This document shows positions 36,575 to 47,477 of a stretch of DNA of 64,000 nucleotides, in pieces. The position numbers and the translations under genes were made by a program. Below the pieces are notes generated by a model. That model made no database searches, had not been told where the DNA came from, and was given only the letters and a program-made list of their open reading frames with translations. Source of the stretch: Karalla daura. Lineage: Eukaryota; Chordata; Actinopteri; Chaetodontiformes; Leiognathidae. The DNA is taken from assembly GCA_029224185.1 (NCBI GenBank), contig CM055197.1, forward strand, positions 18,885,750 through 18,949,749, in the 5' to 3' direction. The first letter of the stretch is position 1. Each line of letters begins with the position of its first letter.

Positions 36575-36850
36575 TAGACATCTGTTGATCCATCGTCTTA
36601 TCACTTGGTAACCAATGGTGACATGGTGTCTGCTGGGACCCGTCTCCAGTACAGTTAAGGTGAAAGCAGGGAATACACCTTGGACAGGTTGCCTGTCCAT
36701 CTCATAGCTCACACACCATTCACTCTGACAGCTAGCCAATTCATCATCTCCAAACAGCCTTAACATGCATGTTTTTAAACTGTGAGAAGAAACAGAAATC
36801 AGAAATCAGGTGTGGAGAACTCCACAATGCTGAAGGCACTATTCACCGAT
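36575..36850 (-). repeat. tRNA-SINE-type repeat copy
   Basis: Minus-oriented copy. Plus-strand words include GTGAAAGCAGGGAATACACC, TTGGACAGGTTGCCTGTCCA, CACACCATTCACTCTGACAG and AACATGCATGTTTTTAAACT, followed by the decayed tRNA-like end (GCTGAAGGCACTATTCACCG). Confidence 0.6.
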
Positions 36851-37704
36851 GACATACAAAGAAAGAACTGTTTTTAATTTAGCAATAAAGATGCACATGT
36901 GGAATAACTCTTTGCATACCACATAGTAACTGAATACAATGTGTTTACTTGAACTCATTATGCATTTTTCTTCTTTTACTTAAGATCTTTGCAAAAAAAA
37001 AAAGAAAACCTTTGTCATCCCTCGGGTCCGGACGTAGAGTAACTTTAATGTATCATTCGACTCGGGACAGTTAATTTCATTGTTTATTTTATTCAATGGG
37101 ATTAATCCAAGTTTCCATCGTAGTGAAAAGGATGAATGTGCAGAGTCAAACTAATAACTGGTCTAGTTTTGAATGTGTTGTCCCTGTGTCCTCAAACAAT
37201 TCAGGCTATCCTAGCTTTGGGAAACTGTGGTTCACGTTGATAAATATTGATTGGAGTGCCCCGAGCCAGGAAAATGTTACCAAATCCCGCTGTAAGACAT
37301 TGTTTGACATTGCTGTTGTCACAAGGACTGGCGTCATGTGACAGCCAAATGAGGGCGCTAAATATTCATTAGGTTAATTTTATATCTAGTGTTGATGTGA
37401 AATACATTTTTAAATTGTGATTAAATTTGTTGGATATGAACAGTTGTTATAATGCCCCAAATGACAGCTGATAAATCAGCAAAAATACAAACTTTAAATT
37501 AATTAAAATGCATCTCTAAGATGAATGGCCTGAAAAAAAATCAGCTAAATTGTCATGGTGTGGAGTGCCTCTAAATTTCCATATGCATGATATAAATCCC
37601 TGAAATATTTGGACTGAATGAGATTTTTGTCACTGCCAGACAGTTTCACCTTTGAGAGGTCAACGAGACCTGTGAGGGTTTGCAGCGCTGCTGAGTTGAA
37701 GTGA

Positions 37705-37770
37705 TGGAGGAGGAGGAAGAGGAGGAGGAGGAGGAGGAGGAGGAGGAGGAGGAGGAGGAGGAGGAGGAGG
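37705..37770. repeat. (GGA)n microsatellite
   Basis: About 20 GGA units; it gives spurious poly-Ser, poly-Leu and poly-Glu frames. One strand is pure purine. Confidence 0.97.
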
Positions 37771-40539
37771 GAACATCTCGACAACTCTCCTTGGCCGCCG
37801 CCAATGTCACCACAAGAGTTTTAACCGCGTGCATTTCCTGAACAAAGTTGATGCGAGCTGACTGGGGGCTGTGGAGGTCTGCGTTTATGTAACACATCAA
37901 GCTCTACCATGTGACTTGTATGTGCCCCCACCCTCAGAGAAAAGAGTGACACAAGACACTAGAGCAAAAAGAAAAACAAAACAACAAAAAAAAAACATGC
38001 AACTTAGTGTTTGGACTCCTCCTCTCTCCTATCTCTGCTACTACTATCATTAAACTGCTCTTACCAAGCTGTGGGGGGCTATCCCATAGGCAGCCTGAGA
38101 GTGGTGGCAGTCCCATCTCATTTGTTCATTTTTCTCCCAGTTCCTCAGCCGAGCCTATCCTACCCCCAGGGTGAGTGCATCCCGTGCCAGTTTTACTAAG
38201 GCTGGACTCCACTGAAGCGACTGAGATGAAAAGCCTTGAGGTGCATGCCAACAACTTCCCTCAGCCAGGGTTGCGCATCTCCCATATATGAACTTGCATT
38301 GAGCGTACATTGTGCTGTTTCAGCAAGCGTGCACACGAAACATTGCACAACTTTGGAACTTTGTAAAACACTGTAACCCTTCTAGCTTAGTTGGGTTAAG
38401 AAATTAGCTGCACCATAACTACACAAAGAAACAGTAATCACATCTCAGATGGTTAATACTCTTGAAAGGGAGCCCCCGTCCTCATTCTGCATGATATATT
38501 GACAGACAGACAGATACAGTAGGTGCAGTAGACAGTACATCCTGGAGACACTTAAAAGCACATGTGACAAATAAGAGTCCTCCACCACACGCACATATGG
38601 AGTAATGTTTGAGCTGGATAAACAGTAGATTAGGTTAAAAATATCACAAAACCGTTGTGAGAGGGTCCTAAAGTCCTAGAGTCCTAATAAAGTACACATT
38701 GAGAGCTGAAAAAAAACCGAATAAAGCAATGTTGCCTGATATTTTTGTTAGAATTAACAGAAGTCACAGTTTTTAATTTTTTCAGCACTAAATGAGCAAA
38801 CAATGTGGACAGGTTAGTCCAGTTTACAGCAGCCTGTCTGTCTGCGAAGGCCGGAGCATCTCTCTCAGAGCTGACAAAACACTGACACAGTTTTCTTACT
38901 GTATCCAGTTGGAAAAATGAGACTTCTAGCTAAATCTTTCTTGCACACTGACATGCAGTAAATTCCATGAAGCACGGCACAAAGAGAATGCAACCAAATG
39001 CCTTACCTTGCCATCGCAAACGATAAAAACAGAATCGAATACAGCACAGATTGGTGAGACACATTACTGTCAACAGACTAATGCTAAATGGTACCAGGAA
39101 CACAAATTGTTGTCAGTAAGAGCAGTTAAATGGCAAACTGATGCATTGTGCTGTTGTTGCAGTTATATTGTGTCCCAACCTTATCTTATTGAGGGACCCC
39201 GAGTGAAATCTTTATGTTTTATTTATTGCATTGTTCCTCACCGTTCTCTTTAACAGTCAGTGTGGTGAAAAAAAACATTTTGACAAGATTTAAATTACGA
39301 AACAATATTTTCCAATTGAATAGTACATTGAATCAACACACTTCATTAATTGAATTCTTTTTACTCTTTCACTGACTGATTAAGTTTTGTTTTTTTCATT
39401 TTTTTTCCATCAGGCCAGCAAGACCCAATACACAACCAGCCATCCAAATAAAACAAAATAGCAGTGCTTTGCTTGCAGAGCTCGAGGGCCGTAATCTTTG
39501 ACATTATCTTGTCTTAACTGGCCATGTCATGGGCTGATCTGGGGCAAGCCCAAAGGAGCAGCAGACCTAGTCAGGGTCATTTGGACTAGCAGAGATATGT
39601 TTACAGCAGCTCCTTCCTTCCAGATGCCTTTGTGCCACTGTCCTCCTCCAACTCAGTGAACTCCGGACGCCGGTGGCGATGCTGCAGGAGGGCGGACAGC
39701 GGCAATGTAGCCCCTGTATGCTTACGTAACAAAAGCTCCCAATCAAAGCTCATGTGGTGTTATGTACCCATTAACACGTGTGTTGATTCAGGCCAGAGAG
39801 ATTACCAAAAAAAGAAAGAAACTGGCCAAATCAACCTTTATATGTACATCGAGGGATGATGTAATCATGAGTTATTTTGTCTATTCACGGGCTGATGAGC
39901 ACGTGTTTATAATTAAATGTAAGTCTGCTCTGTAAACCCACTGCATATCAGCATGCTGCGTCTGTGCTTTCATCAGTGGATGCTTTTATCCACTAGATGG
40001 CAATCGTGTATTCCACTGACACAGGCTTCTCATGAACTTTCACAAACTTTCATAATACCAAGATGAGGTAAATGACCCATCTTTCCTGTCTGAAGATATC
40101 GATACTGGATGAAGTGACCCAGTTTCTGTGGAGTAACGTTCACTAAACAAACCTGTGCCATATCATCATGAGCACACAAACGTCGCGGATTGATCACTTG
40201 GAGGTTTTTGGCTCGAGGTTGGGTGGAAAACGATCGCCCTGATAGTCACAGGGGCACTTTTCCTGAGTGCACACCAAGAAATCACAACAACTGTGGTCCA
40301 AATGGAGGCTACAATAATAAAGGAAGTGTTGCGGTCTCTTTGACTTTCCTGTGAAACTGCTCACACCCCTCTAACAAGGCTATGTTTGTCTTTTCTAATT
40401 GTAAAATGCATAACCTTTAATGAAACTGTATTGTTTTTGATTCATACAAAAAGTGGCGTTCAAATGGATGGGAAGACAGTTTATTCATCCACCCAACATT
40501 TTACCTGCTTTGTACCTTGATGGTGCTTTGGAGCTCTGC

Positions 40540-40740
40540 TGGAACATATGTCCTGTGCATAGGCACACAGTACACCCTGGACCAGTCACCAGTCCTTCAC
40601 AGGGCACACCCACCCACACATATAGACAGAATGCAAACACCACACAGACAGGCTTTTTGTCCAACTTGGCTTTGAACTAGTGACCTTCTTGCTTTGAGCG
40701 CCGTTCACCAACACACTGTGTCACCAGGACATCAAATGAC
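40540..40740 (-). repeat. tRNA-SINE-type repeat copy
   Basis: Plus-strand words ACCCTGGACCAGTCACCAGT, CCTTCACAGGGCACACCCAC, AGACAGAATGCAAACACCAC, then TTTGAACTAGTGACCTTCTTG (reverse of the B-box region) and CACTGTGTCACC. This is a nearly complete minus-oriented copy of the same family. Confidence 0.65.
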
Positions 40741-42321
40741 TTCAGTAATCGTTTGAGCCTCCACGGCGACGAAACAACGTAACTCCTGGTTGACAGTTAG
40801 TATTTATTTTATTACTTATTTATTAACAGTTGTTACAATAAGTTATCTTGTTCTGCAATTCTAATATTTCAAGAAGGAACACAACATCCTTAGGGTCAAA
40901 TTGTACACTATATCCTCGTAGAAGGTCACTATGACATATGTCAGTTTCAAGGGGAAAATGCAGATGAGAAGACAGCACAACAAAACAATGGGAACTCATG
41001 GTTAGAATGAATATAAATTAACCTTAATAATACGTAGATCATGTTAACCAAAAGGTAGCGAGAGCACCCCTACTCACTCAGTTTGTTCCTCCATTAAACG
41101 TTGAGATATATGAACTTCTACAAATCCACTTCGGCACAGATGACAGAAAAAGCATGTGTAAAAACAGAAAACGTCAAGAACCGCATCCTGTGAGAGCGCT
41201 CAGCAACTGTGGGACAAAAGGAGTGAAAGGCATCGCCTACCTGTCCATGGGGATAAAGCAGGATTCTATTCTTTACAGTCAGTCATCCTGGGCGGGCATC
41301 CAGAGGCATCGTCTCGTTGCTCGGCCTCAGACGCAGGATGGGACAGACAATGGGTCATTTTTCGTCTAAACCCCTCACCACCAAGTACAGGCAGGACACT
41401 CAGGAGCCCAGCATCCTGCCAATGACCCCATTGTTCTCCGAGCCCATCCGCCCGCTTTGCCATGACCACTGGCTGTTTATTTATTGAAATCAGGGTGACT
41501 TCTACTACAACCCCATTCATTCACCCTGAACTGATCAGTGACGCAGCTCTGGACCTCCAAAACCTTAAGACTCCTGATTTAGCTGTGTGCAAAACCGGCG
41601 AGATTGTTCCCAACGCTATCACCGGCTGTTTCTGTTATTTCCAACAGTTTAGTCTGGGTGTTCTACTTTCAGCTTTCCTCTGGCACATGTTCCAGAGAGG
41701 ATTTGTACAGCAAATAACAGGTTCTTTGACATTTTCAGAGGTCATTTTCAAGGCCAAGAAGGCTTGTGTAAGCATTTTCTTCAGCTGGATGTGAAGGGCT
41801 GTTTTTTTTTCTTCTTTTTTTGTCAAGTGATGGAGATGTGGCATGACACCTCCTTTCCCTGATGTGCCATGGCATGTCCAAAAACTTGAAGATCACAAAA
41901 TATCTCATATTCATGATCTGGCACAGTGTTTGACCTTGTGTCATCTTTCATTTGAACTCACATGTAGACATAAGCTTGATTGAAACACCTTAAAATGTCT
42001 CATTACAAAAGCTCAAAGTATGTTTAAAGTTTAGATCAATAAAACCTCTGGACACCAAATTTTATATTTCCTCCTTGATTTGAAATCCTAATTTAAAGAT
42101 AAAATTTTTGATGATGTTTTGGCACTTTTATTACTTTAACCCACCTGCTTTAACCCTCAAATTTTTTACTGATGTCTTTTATCCTTAAGGTCAGTTTGAC
42201 TCCAGAATCTCCATCTAGGCAAAATATATGTATATATACATATACACAGGCAATAATTCAATCTGTAATCAATTCTTTTTTGTTGTAAGGTGAAAGAGGT
42301 TACAGACGGTTTATGAAGGTT

Positions 42322-42919
42322 TATGAGCCTAACATCTGGTGGTGTGTGAGTCGATGATATCTTCTGTCTCACATTACATTCAACACTGAATCAAAGACAA
42401 TCTCTGTTTTTGTCACGTGCATGAACGAAATGTCACTGGACTGGTTTTCAGGTTCAGGGAGAGGTTTTATCTTTAATTCGCCTTCTAAAGACTCTGCGAC
42501 TTCAATAATTCAATCTGTAATCAATTTTTATTGTAAAACGATCTTGTGACGGTGCCGCCACGTATAGATGACTTTATTAGACCGACATAAAAACAGTTCC
42601 TTGACCGGGTGAACCCTGTGTGACTGCTGTGTTCTGTAAACTTTGTTTGACAGTGCAATTGTTCAATAGCCACATGAACACCTGGATGACGCACTAGTAG
42701 AGGTTAATGACCTGATAATAACTGCCATATCGTCATTTACTGAGTCACTACACAACTTCCTTTGAAACCAGGTGATGTCATCCATTCATCAAAACTGAGT
42801 AAGAATGAAAATTAAATGAAGCTTCATTTCTCCTCTGGTAAATGTTGTCATTTGTTTCGTAGCATGGTTTTCCGACAGTTTCTGATCAAGCTTTGATCTG
42901 AGGGAACATAAACTAGGTC
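42322..42919 (+). repeat. Left arm of large inverted repeat
   Basis: About 600 bases that recur in reverse complement at 46,679-47,286. They match along their full length with small indels and scattered substitutions. An exact 78-base block is 42,627-42,704 against 46,877-46,954 reversed. The word AATAATTCAATCTGTAATCA inside the arm (about 42,504) also occurs once just outside it (about 42,251). No ORF. Confidence 0.95.
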
Positions 42920-45077
42920 TTGTTATCTTCTCACTGTCTCCTGGGTGTGTCGCATTGTTGGGAAAACTCTGAACAGTTCACTGACCCATTGCAGGGCTCT
43001 GCCGTTGGAATCCGTCTTCATTTCATTCCATATTATGAAGGCATTGCAGCCACTGTCATCAATGACACTGAATATGGGGGAGCCAGTAGCTGTATGTGGC
43101 TATGATCAACTCCTCCCTTGGTCTTGGTGTTGTCCAAAACCATCTGTGATTTTTCCTTTGTTTTTTGTTTTTTTTTGTGTGGCATGATGGACATTATTTT
43201 CATATCTTGGGGCAGTGGAAGATGACAATAGCTCTGTCGGTGAAAGTGAATATTGATAATAAGATAATAATAATAAGATGTTACCTTCCAGATCTTCACG
43301 GCCAGGAGCCCAGAAAGAAGCTCTGGTTTGTGTTTTGTCACTGCTGCCGGGAATTATCAAAAAACTAAAACTTGGTCATGAATGATGAAATTCCATGATA
43401 TTGTCACCTTCATGTCATCCATAACAGCAAAAATCAATTAAATTGTTGATATTTCTCGTGTTCAGCTGAAACATCCTTCGGGGCACGCTAACCCCAAAGA
43501 ACACAGACGTGAGCAGCACACGTACAGGAAGTTAAGAACATATCATCATGTTAATATTGCGCTTCGACAGTTGTGCCCTATGCAGTCGTTAAACTGGCTT
43601 GTTAAGAGGGCGAGCCCTTCGTCGCTGAGCCTCCTTTACCACCATCAGTTTAATACCTATTAATACACATTTTAATCCATATATTATCAAATTGATTATT
43701 TCAAAACGTCATGGTCAATGGTAGTTACACCTATGATTACAATGAAACACTGAAGCAGACGGAGCTGAGACAAGGTGAGGAGGTGGAGCAGAGCTCCGGA
43801 GAGCTCCGGCCCAATTTAATCTCTGCTCATATGAAGCAAAAAAAATAAAATTAAAAAAATCAATCATTTATTCCCAGATGTGCCTTGCAATGGACTATCA
43901 GGCAGATGCCTGTTTTTGATACTGTTATCTGCAATGAGACGTACGGCTTAAACAATGGGACTGAATTCCTGTATATCTGCAGGTGCTAACAGTGTGGGTG
44001 ATTCACGAAAAATCTCAGTGAGGTTTTGTTTTGTCACAGATTTGTGGCACAGATGTACTGCACGGTGTGTCACACTTACACTGAAGCTAAAGGGATCAGA
44101 AAACCAGGTTTGTATTAGCGCCTTTCATAGTCTGGAAAAGATAAACAAAGGCCTTTACCCATGAGTGCATGTACTGTATCTTATCAGCTTGGCAACAGGG
44201 TGGGCTCCAGTCACAGTTACTGGCAGCACCATGAGTACACCCTCATGCCTGACTGTGGGTTGAAGGTTTTAGTGTTTTATGCTACAATGATTGCTCAGCC
44301 TTGTCTGCCCTAGAGGCCTTTATCAATTTGTCGGTTGACAGTGCTGCGCAGTTCCGATTTGACTAAATGCACATACCACAAGTTATCCCGAGAGTGCATA
44401 GTGATGAGCTCTCCATCTGTGCTGCCAAGTCAAACAGACTGGCACAGTCCAAACAACAGTGGAGAACAAGAGACAGACAAGAAAGTCAAACATTTACCCA
44501 GGAGCACTTGAAGGAAACTTTAAGTAAAAGAAAAATAATGTGTTGCAATGTGTTCCAATGAATTATTGACTGAGTGAGCATTTCAGAAAACAATATTGTA
44601 AACCTGAATGTGGTCTGTCTAGAGTTCAGGGACAGTTTGTCAAGGCAGTCAACACTGGGTTGCTTCATGTGTTTTTTTCCAATATTTTGGATCTGATTTC
44701 TTATTAGTTATAAATCATTTCAGGTGAATTTGCACAGTGCAGTCAAACTCTGCTGCATGCTTTCCTCCACCTCTCCCTCCCCTCCCTGTCTCTATCCCCA
44801 CCTCTCGTACATAAGGAGTAATGCCAAAAGAGCCTAAAGAAAAGAAACACAGTCAACAAAATGTGTGCATGTTTATATCATGTCAAGATCAAGTTGTTCT
44901 ATCAATATTTGGGATCTACTTTTAATCATTATATTCAAGTTTGGCCCAGCAACTGTCCTGTCCTTGTTAAATACATAACATGGTCTAAAATGAGAAGTTG
45001 AACAATAATACTCTGAATCATGTTCCAGCATATTATGTTTGAAAGCACATATTGGGTGCTTTCAATATGTGCTTCCC

Positions 45078-45785
45078 ATAGAGCCGGTGCTTCTGAGGGA
45101 CAAGCTGGAGATGGCAGGGGCAGGCTTTAACCTGGTAGAGTGGATCCTGGACTACCTCGCAAACCGACCTCAGTTTGTATGAACCCAGGACTGTTGTCTG
45201 ACGTCTGTTCCTGCAGCATGGCAGCACAGTCCTAACCCCTCTTCCTCTTCACCCTCTACACTGCAGACTTCAGACACAACACAGACGGCTGTTTCCTGCA
45301 GAAATTCTCTGATGACCCTGAACTTGTTGGCCTCATCACCAATGACGACGACGCAGAGCAGACTAGTAGATGGTGGTTAACATTCAGGGAACAGACATTA
45401 AATAAGTGGAACGCTACAAGTACCCGGGTGTTTACCTGAACCACAAACTCCACTGAACTCACAACACAGATGCACTGTACAGGAAGGGTCAGAGCAGGCT
45501 CTACATCTTGAGGAGACTGCGGTCTTTTGGGCCGCTCCTGAAGAAATGAAGAAAATCAGATCTGTGCTGGGCCATGAGTCTCACCCCCTGCAGGACACTC
45601 TGTCCGCTCTGGAGAGCAGCTTCAGCATCAGACATCCAGAGGTCTTTCCTTCCTGCTGCTTTCAGACTCTACAATCAACACTGTTAGCTCTATTTCATGT
45701 TTATTTATTTGTAATTTATCATACTATACTCTCAATCATCCCATGCAATCAATGCTGCTGTAACAATGAAATTTTTCCATTGATA
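45078..45785 (+). mobile_element. Truncated LINE, RT domain and 3' end (L2/Rex-like)
   Basis: Plus-strand text reads LRDKLEMAGAGFNLVEWILD and then YLANRPQFV (RT palm). After frameshifts it reads DFRHNTDGCFLQKFSDDPEL (the RT active-site region, with the FADD-type motif decayed), KYPGVYLNHKLH, DALYRKGQSRLYILRRLRSF and the C-terminal block near 45,560-45,690. It ends at about 45,785 in an AATGAAATTTTTCCATTG tail. Several stops and deletions, so dead. It is the same family as the minus-strand copy at 12.2-13.0 kb and covers an overlapping but more distal part. Confidence 0.88.
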
Positions 45786-45831
45786 AAAATGACCTTTTGT
45801 CAAACATGTCAGACCCATCTCAAACACCATG

Positions 45832-45870
45832 AGTTTCTGGGAAGTCTTAATGTTTCTGGGAAGTCTTAAT
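45832..45870. repeat. Tandem 19-bp duplication
   Basis: GTTTCTGGGAAGTCTTAAT occurs twice in direct succession, exactly. It is a recent local duplication just downstream of the LINE end. Confidence 0.9.
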
Positions 45871-46295
45871 GATCTCTTAAGGATCTCTGGAGGTGACTCA
45901 GGGCAGTTTGGGATTTCCAGAGATGAGGTCCAGATGTGTGAGTTTCACTCAGCAACATCAAAGCAATGATTCGCAGCTGTAAACGTGACCGTGGTGTGTG
46001 GAACACTCCAGTTATGAGTTCTGGCTCCTTTATCCTTCCATGTTTGTTTACAGCCATATTCATTCTTTAATGTAAATTAACTGCAGTCAATATTGCAGTT
46101 ATGTTATGTTGTGTTATATTGAAAACTATGGTCAGTGATGTGTAATACAATTACTTATCTAATGCTTATGCAGATGGAGGAAAGTCAGAGATGCTGAGGT
46201 CCTGAAATTCAAACTTAAATTTAACAAAGGGAGAGGGCCCCATTTGTCCCCTCCAATATACTGTAGGTCACAGTCATATGCTAGTCATATGCTTG

Positions 46296-46296
46296 T

Positions 46297-46331
<35 letters not shown>
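46296..46331. repeat. (GT)n microsatellite
   Basis: About 18 GT units inside the spacer of the inverted repeat. Confidence 0.95.
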
Positions 46332-46678
46332 TAAAACACATGTTGGCTCGAGGTCAATCAGGATCTTGAGAGATCAGTGTCTTGGTTTTGGTTTCTGATT
46401 TTTGGTTTCAGAAGCTCTTTGCTGAGATGATGAAAAGCTATGTGGGTCTGCTTTTGATTTGAGAGTGAACACTACTATGTATGGCAGTAAATGTTCCACA
46501 CGTCACATTAGGTACCTTTTCTCCTGTGACTGTGCGATGAAAGCCAGCATATCAGATATTATCTCTTTACTGGCAGATATATGGAGGTCCAAGCTTTAAG
46601 TGCAGCCTTATCTGTATAGAAAGTAAATACCTTATGGTGTGCCACTCACCACAATCATCCGCTGTGAAATATAGTGAG

Positions 46679-47286
46679 GACCTAGTTTATGTCTTCAAGG
46701 TCAAAGCTTGATCAGAAACCGTTGGAAAACCATGCTACGAAACAAATGTCAACATTTACCAGAAGAGAAGTGAAGCATCATTTCGTTTTCATTCTTACTC
46801 AGTTTTAATGAATGGATGACATCACCTGGTTTCAAAGAAAGTTGTGCAGTGACTCTCAGTTATTACCAGGTCATTGACCTCTACTAGTGCGTCATCCAGG
46901 TGTTCATGTGGCTATTGAACAATTGCACTGTCAAACAAAGTTTACAGAACACAGTAGTGACACAGGGTTCTCTCGGTCAAGGAACTGTTTTTATTTCGGT
47001 CTGATAAAGTCATCTAAACGTGGCGGCATCATCACAAGATTGCATGTCATTTAACAATTAAAAAAGTATTGATTACAGATTGAGTTATTGCGTGTTGAGG
47101 TCCAGCAGTCTTGAGAAGGCAAATTAAAAATAAAACCTCTCCCTGAACCTGAAAACCAGTTCAGTGACATTTAATTCAAGCATGTCATAAAAACAGAGAT
47201 TGTCGCTTTGATTCAGCGTTGAATGTGTGTTGAATATGAGACAGAAGATATCATCGACTCACACGCCACTAGACGTTAGGCTCATC
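46679..47286 (-). repeat. Right arm of large inverted repeat
   Basis: Reverse-complement partner of 42,322-42,919. It begins about 190 bases beyond the cyp8b1 stop codon and contains a TTTATT (46,990-46,995) that could serve as the cyp8b1 polyadenylation signal. The arm may therefore be part of that gene's 3' UTR or flank. Confidence 0.95.
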
Positions 47287-47477
47287 AACTTTCTTTAACT
47301 ACATAACTGCAAATAACGACAATAACACCAATCGCACTCCTGTTTTGTAATGAAAAAAAAATCAAATCAACAATTACAGTAAATGGCTGTAAATCACCTC
47401 CAAGCAATGCATTTTTCATATCCCGATCAAAATGAATGCAGAATGTAATATCAGAACAATAAAAGCGATCGGCTGAT

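Larger units (their letters stand above)
33140..42310. other. Gene desert between gjc2 and the inverted repeat
   Basis: No coding exon is supported on either strand in about 9 kb. Contents: low-complexity CT and CA tracts at 34.4-34.75 kb, a GGA repeat at 37.7 kb, and SINE-like copies at 36.6 and 40.6 kb. The rest is unremarkable AT-rich sequence. The frames at 35,098-35,298, 39,008-39,253 and 41,462-41,794 show no domain or splice context. Confidence 0.6.
42920..46678. other. Spacer of the inverted repeat
   Basis: 3,759 bases without a supportable gene. Contents: unassigned sequence, a LINE fragment (about 45.08-45.78 kb), a 19-base tandem duplication (45,832-45,870) and a GT microsatellite (about 46.30-46.33 kb). 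Confidence 0.6.

Noticed and set aside
41462..41794. 110-codon plus-strand frame, considered as a decayed P450 or other gene
   Set aside because: None of the P450 motifs (ExxR, heme Cys loop) are present; no other family recognised.
43000..43187. Frame reading FTDPLQGSAVGIRLHF..., considered as a gene fragment
   Set aside because: No match to a known family, no splice sites that extend it, and it lies in the spacer of the inverted repeat.
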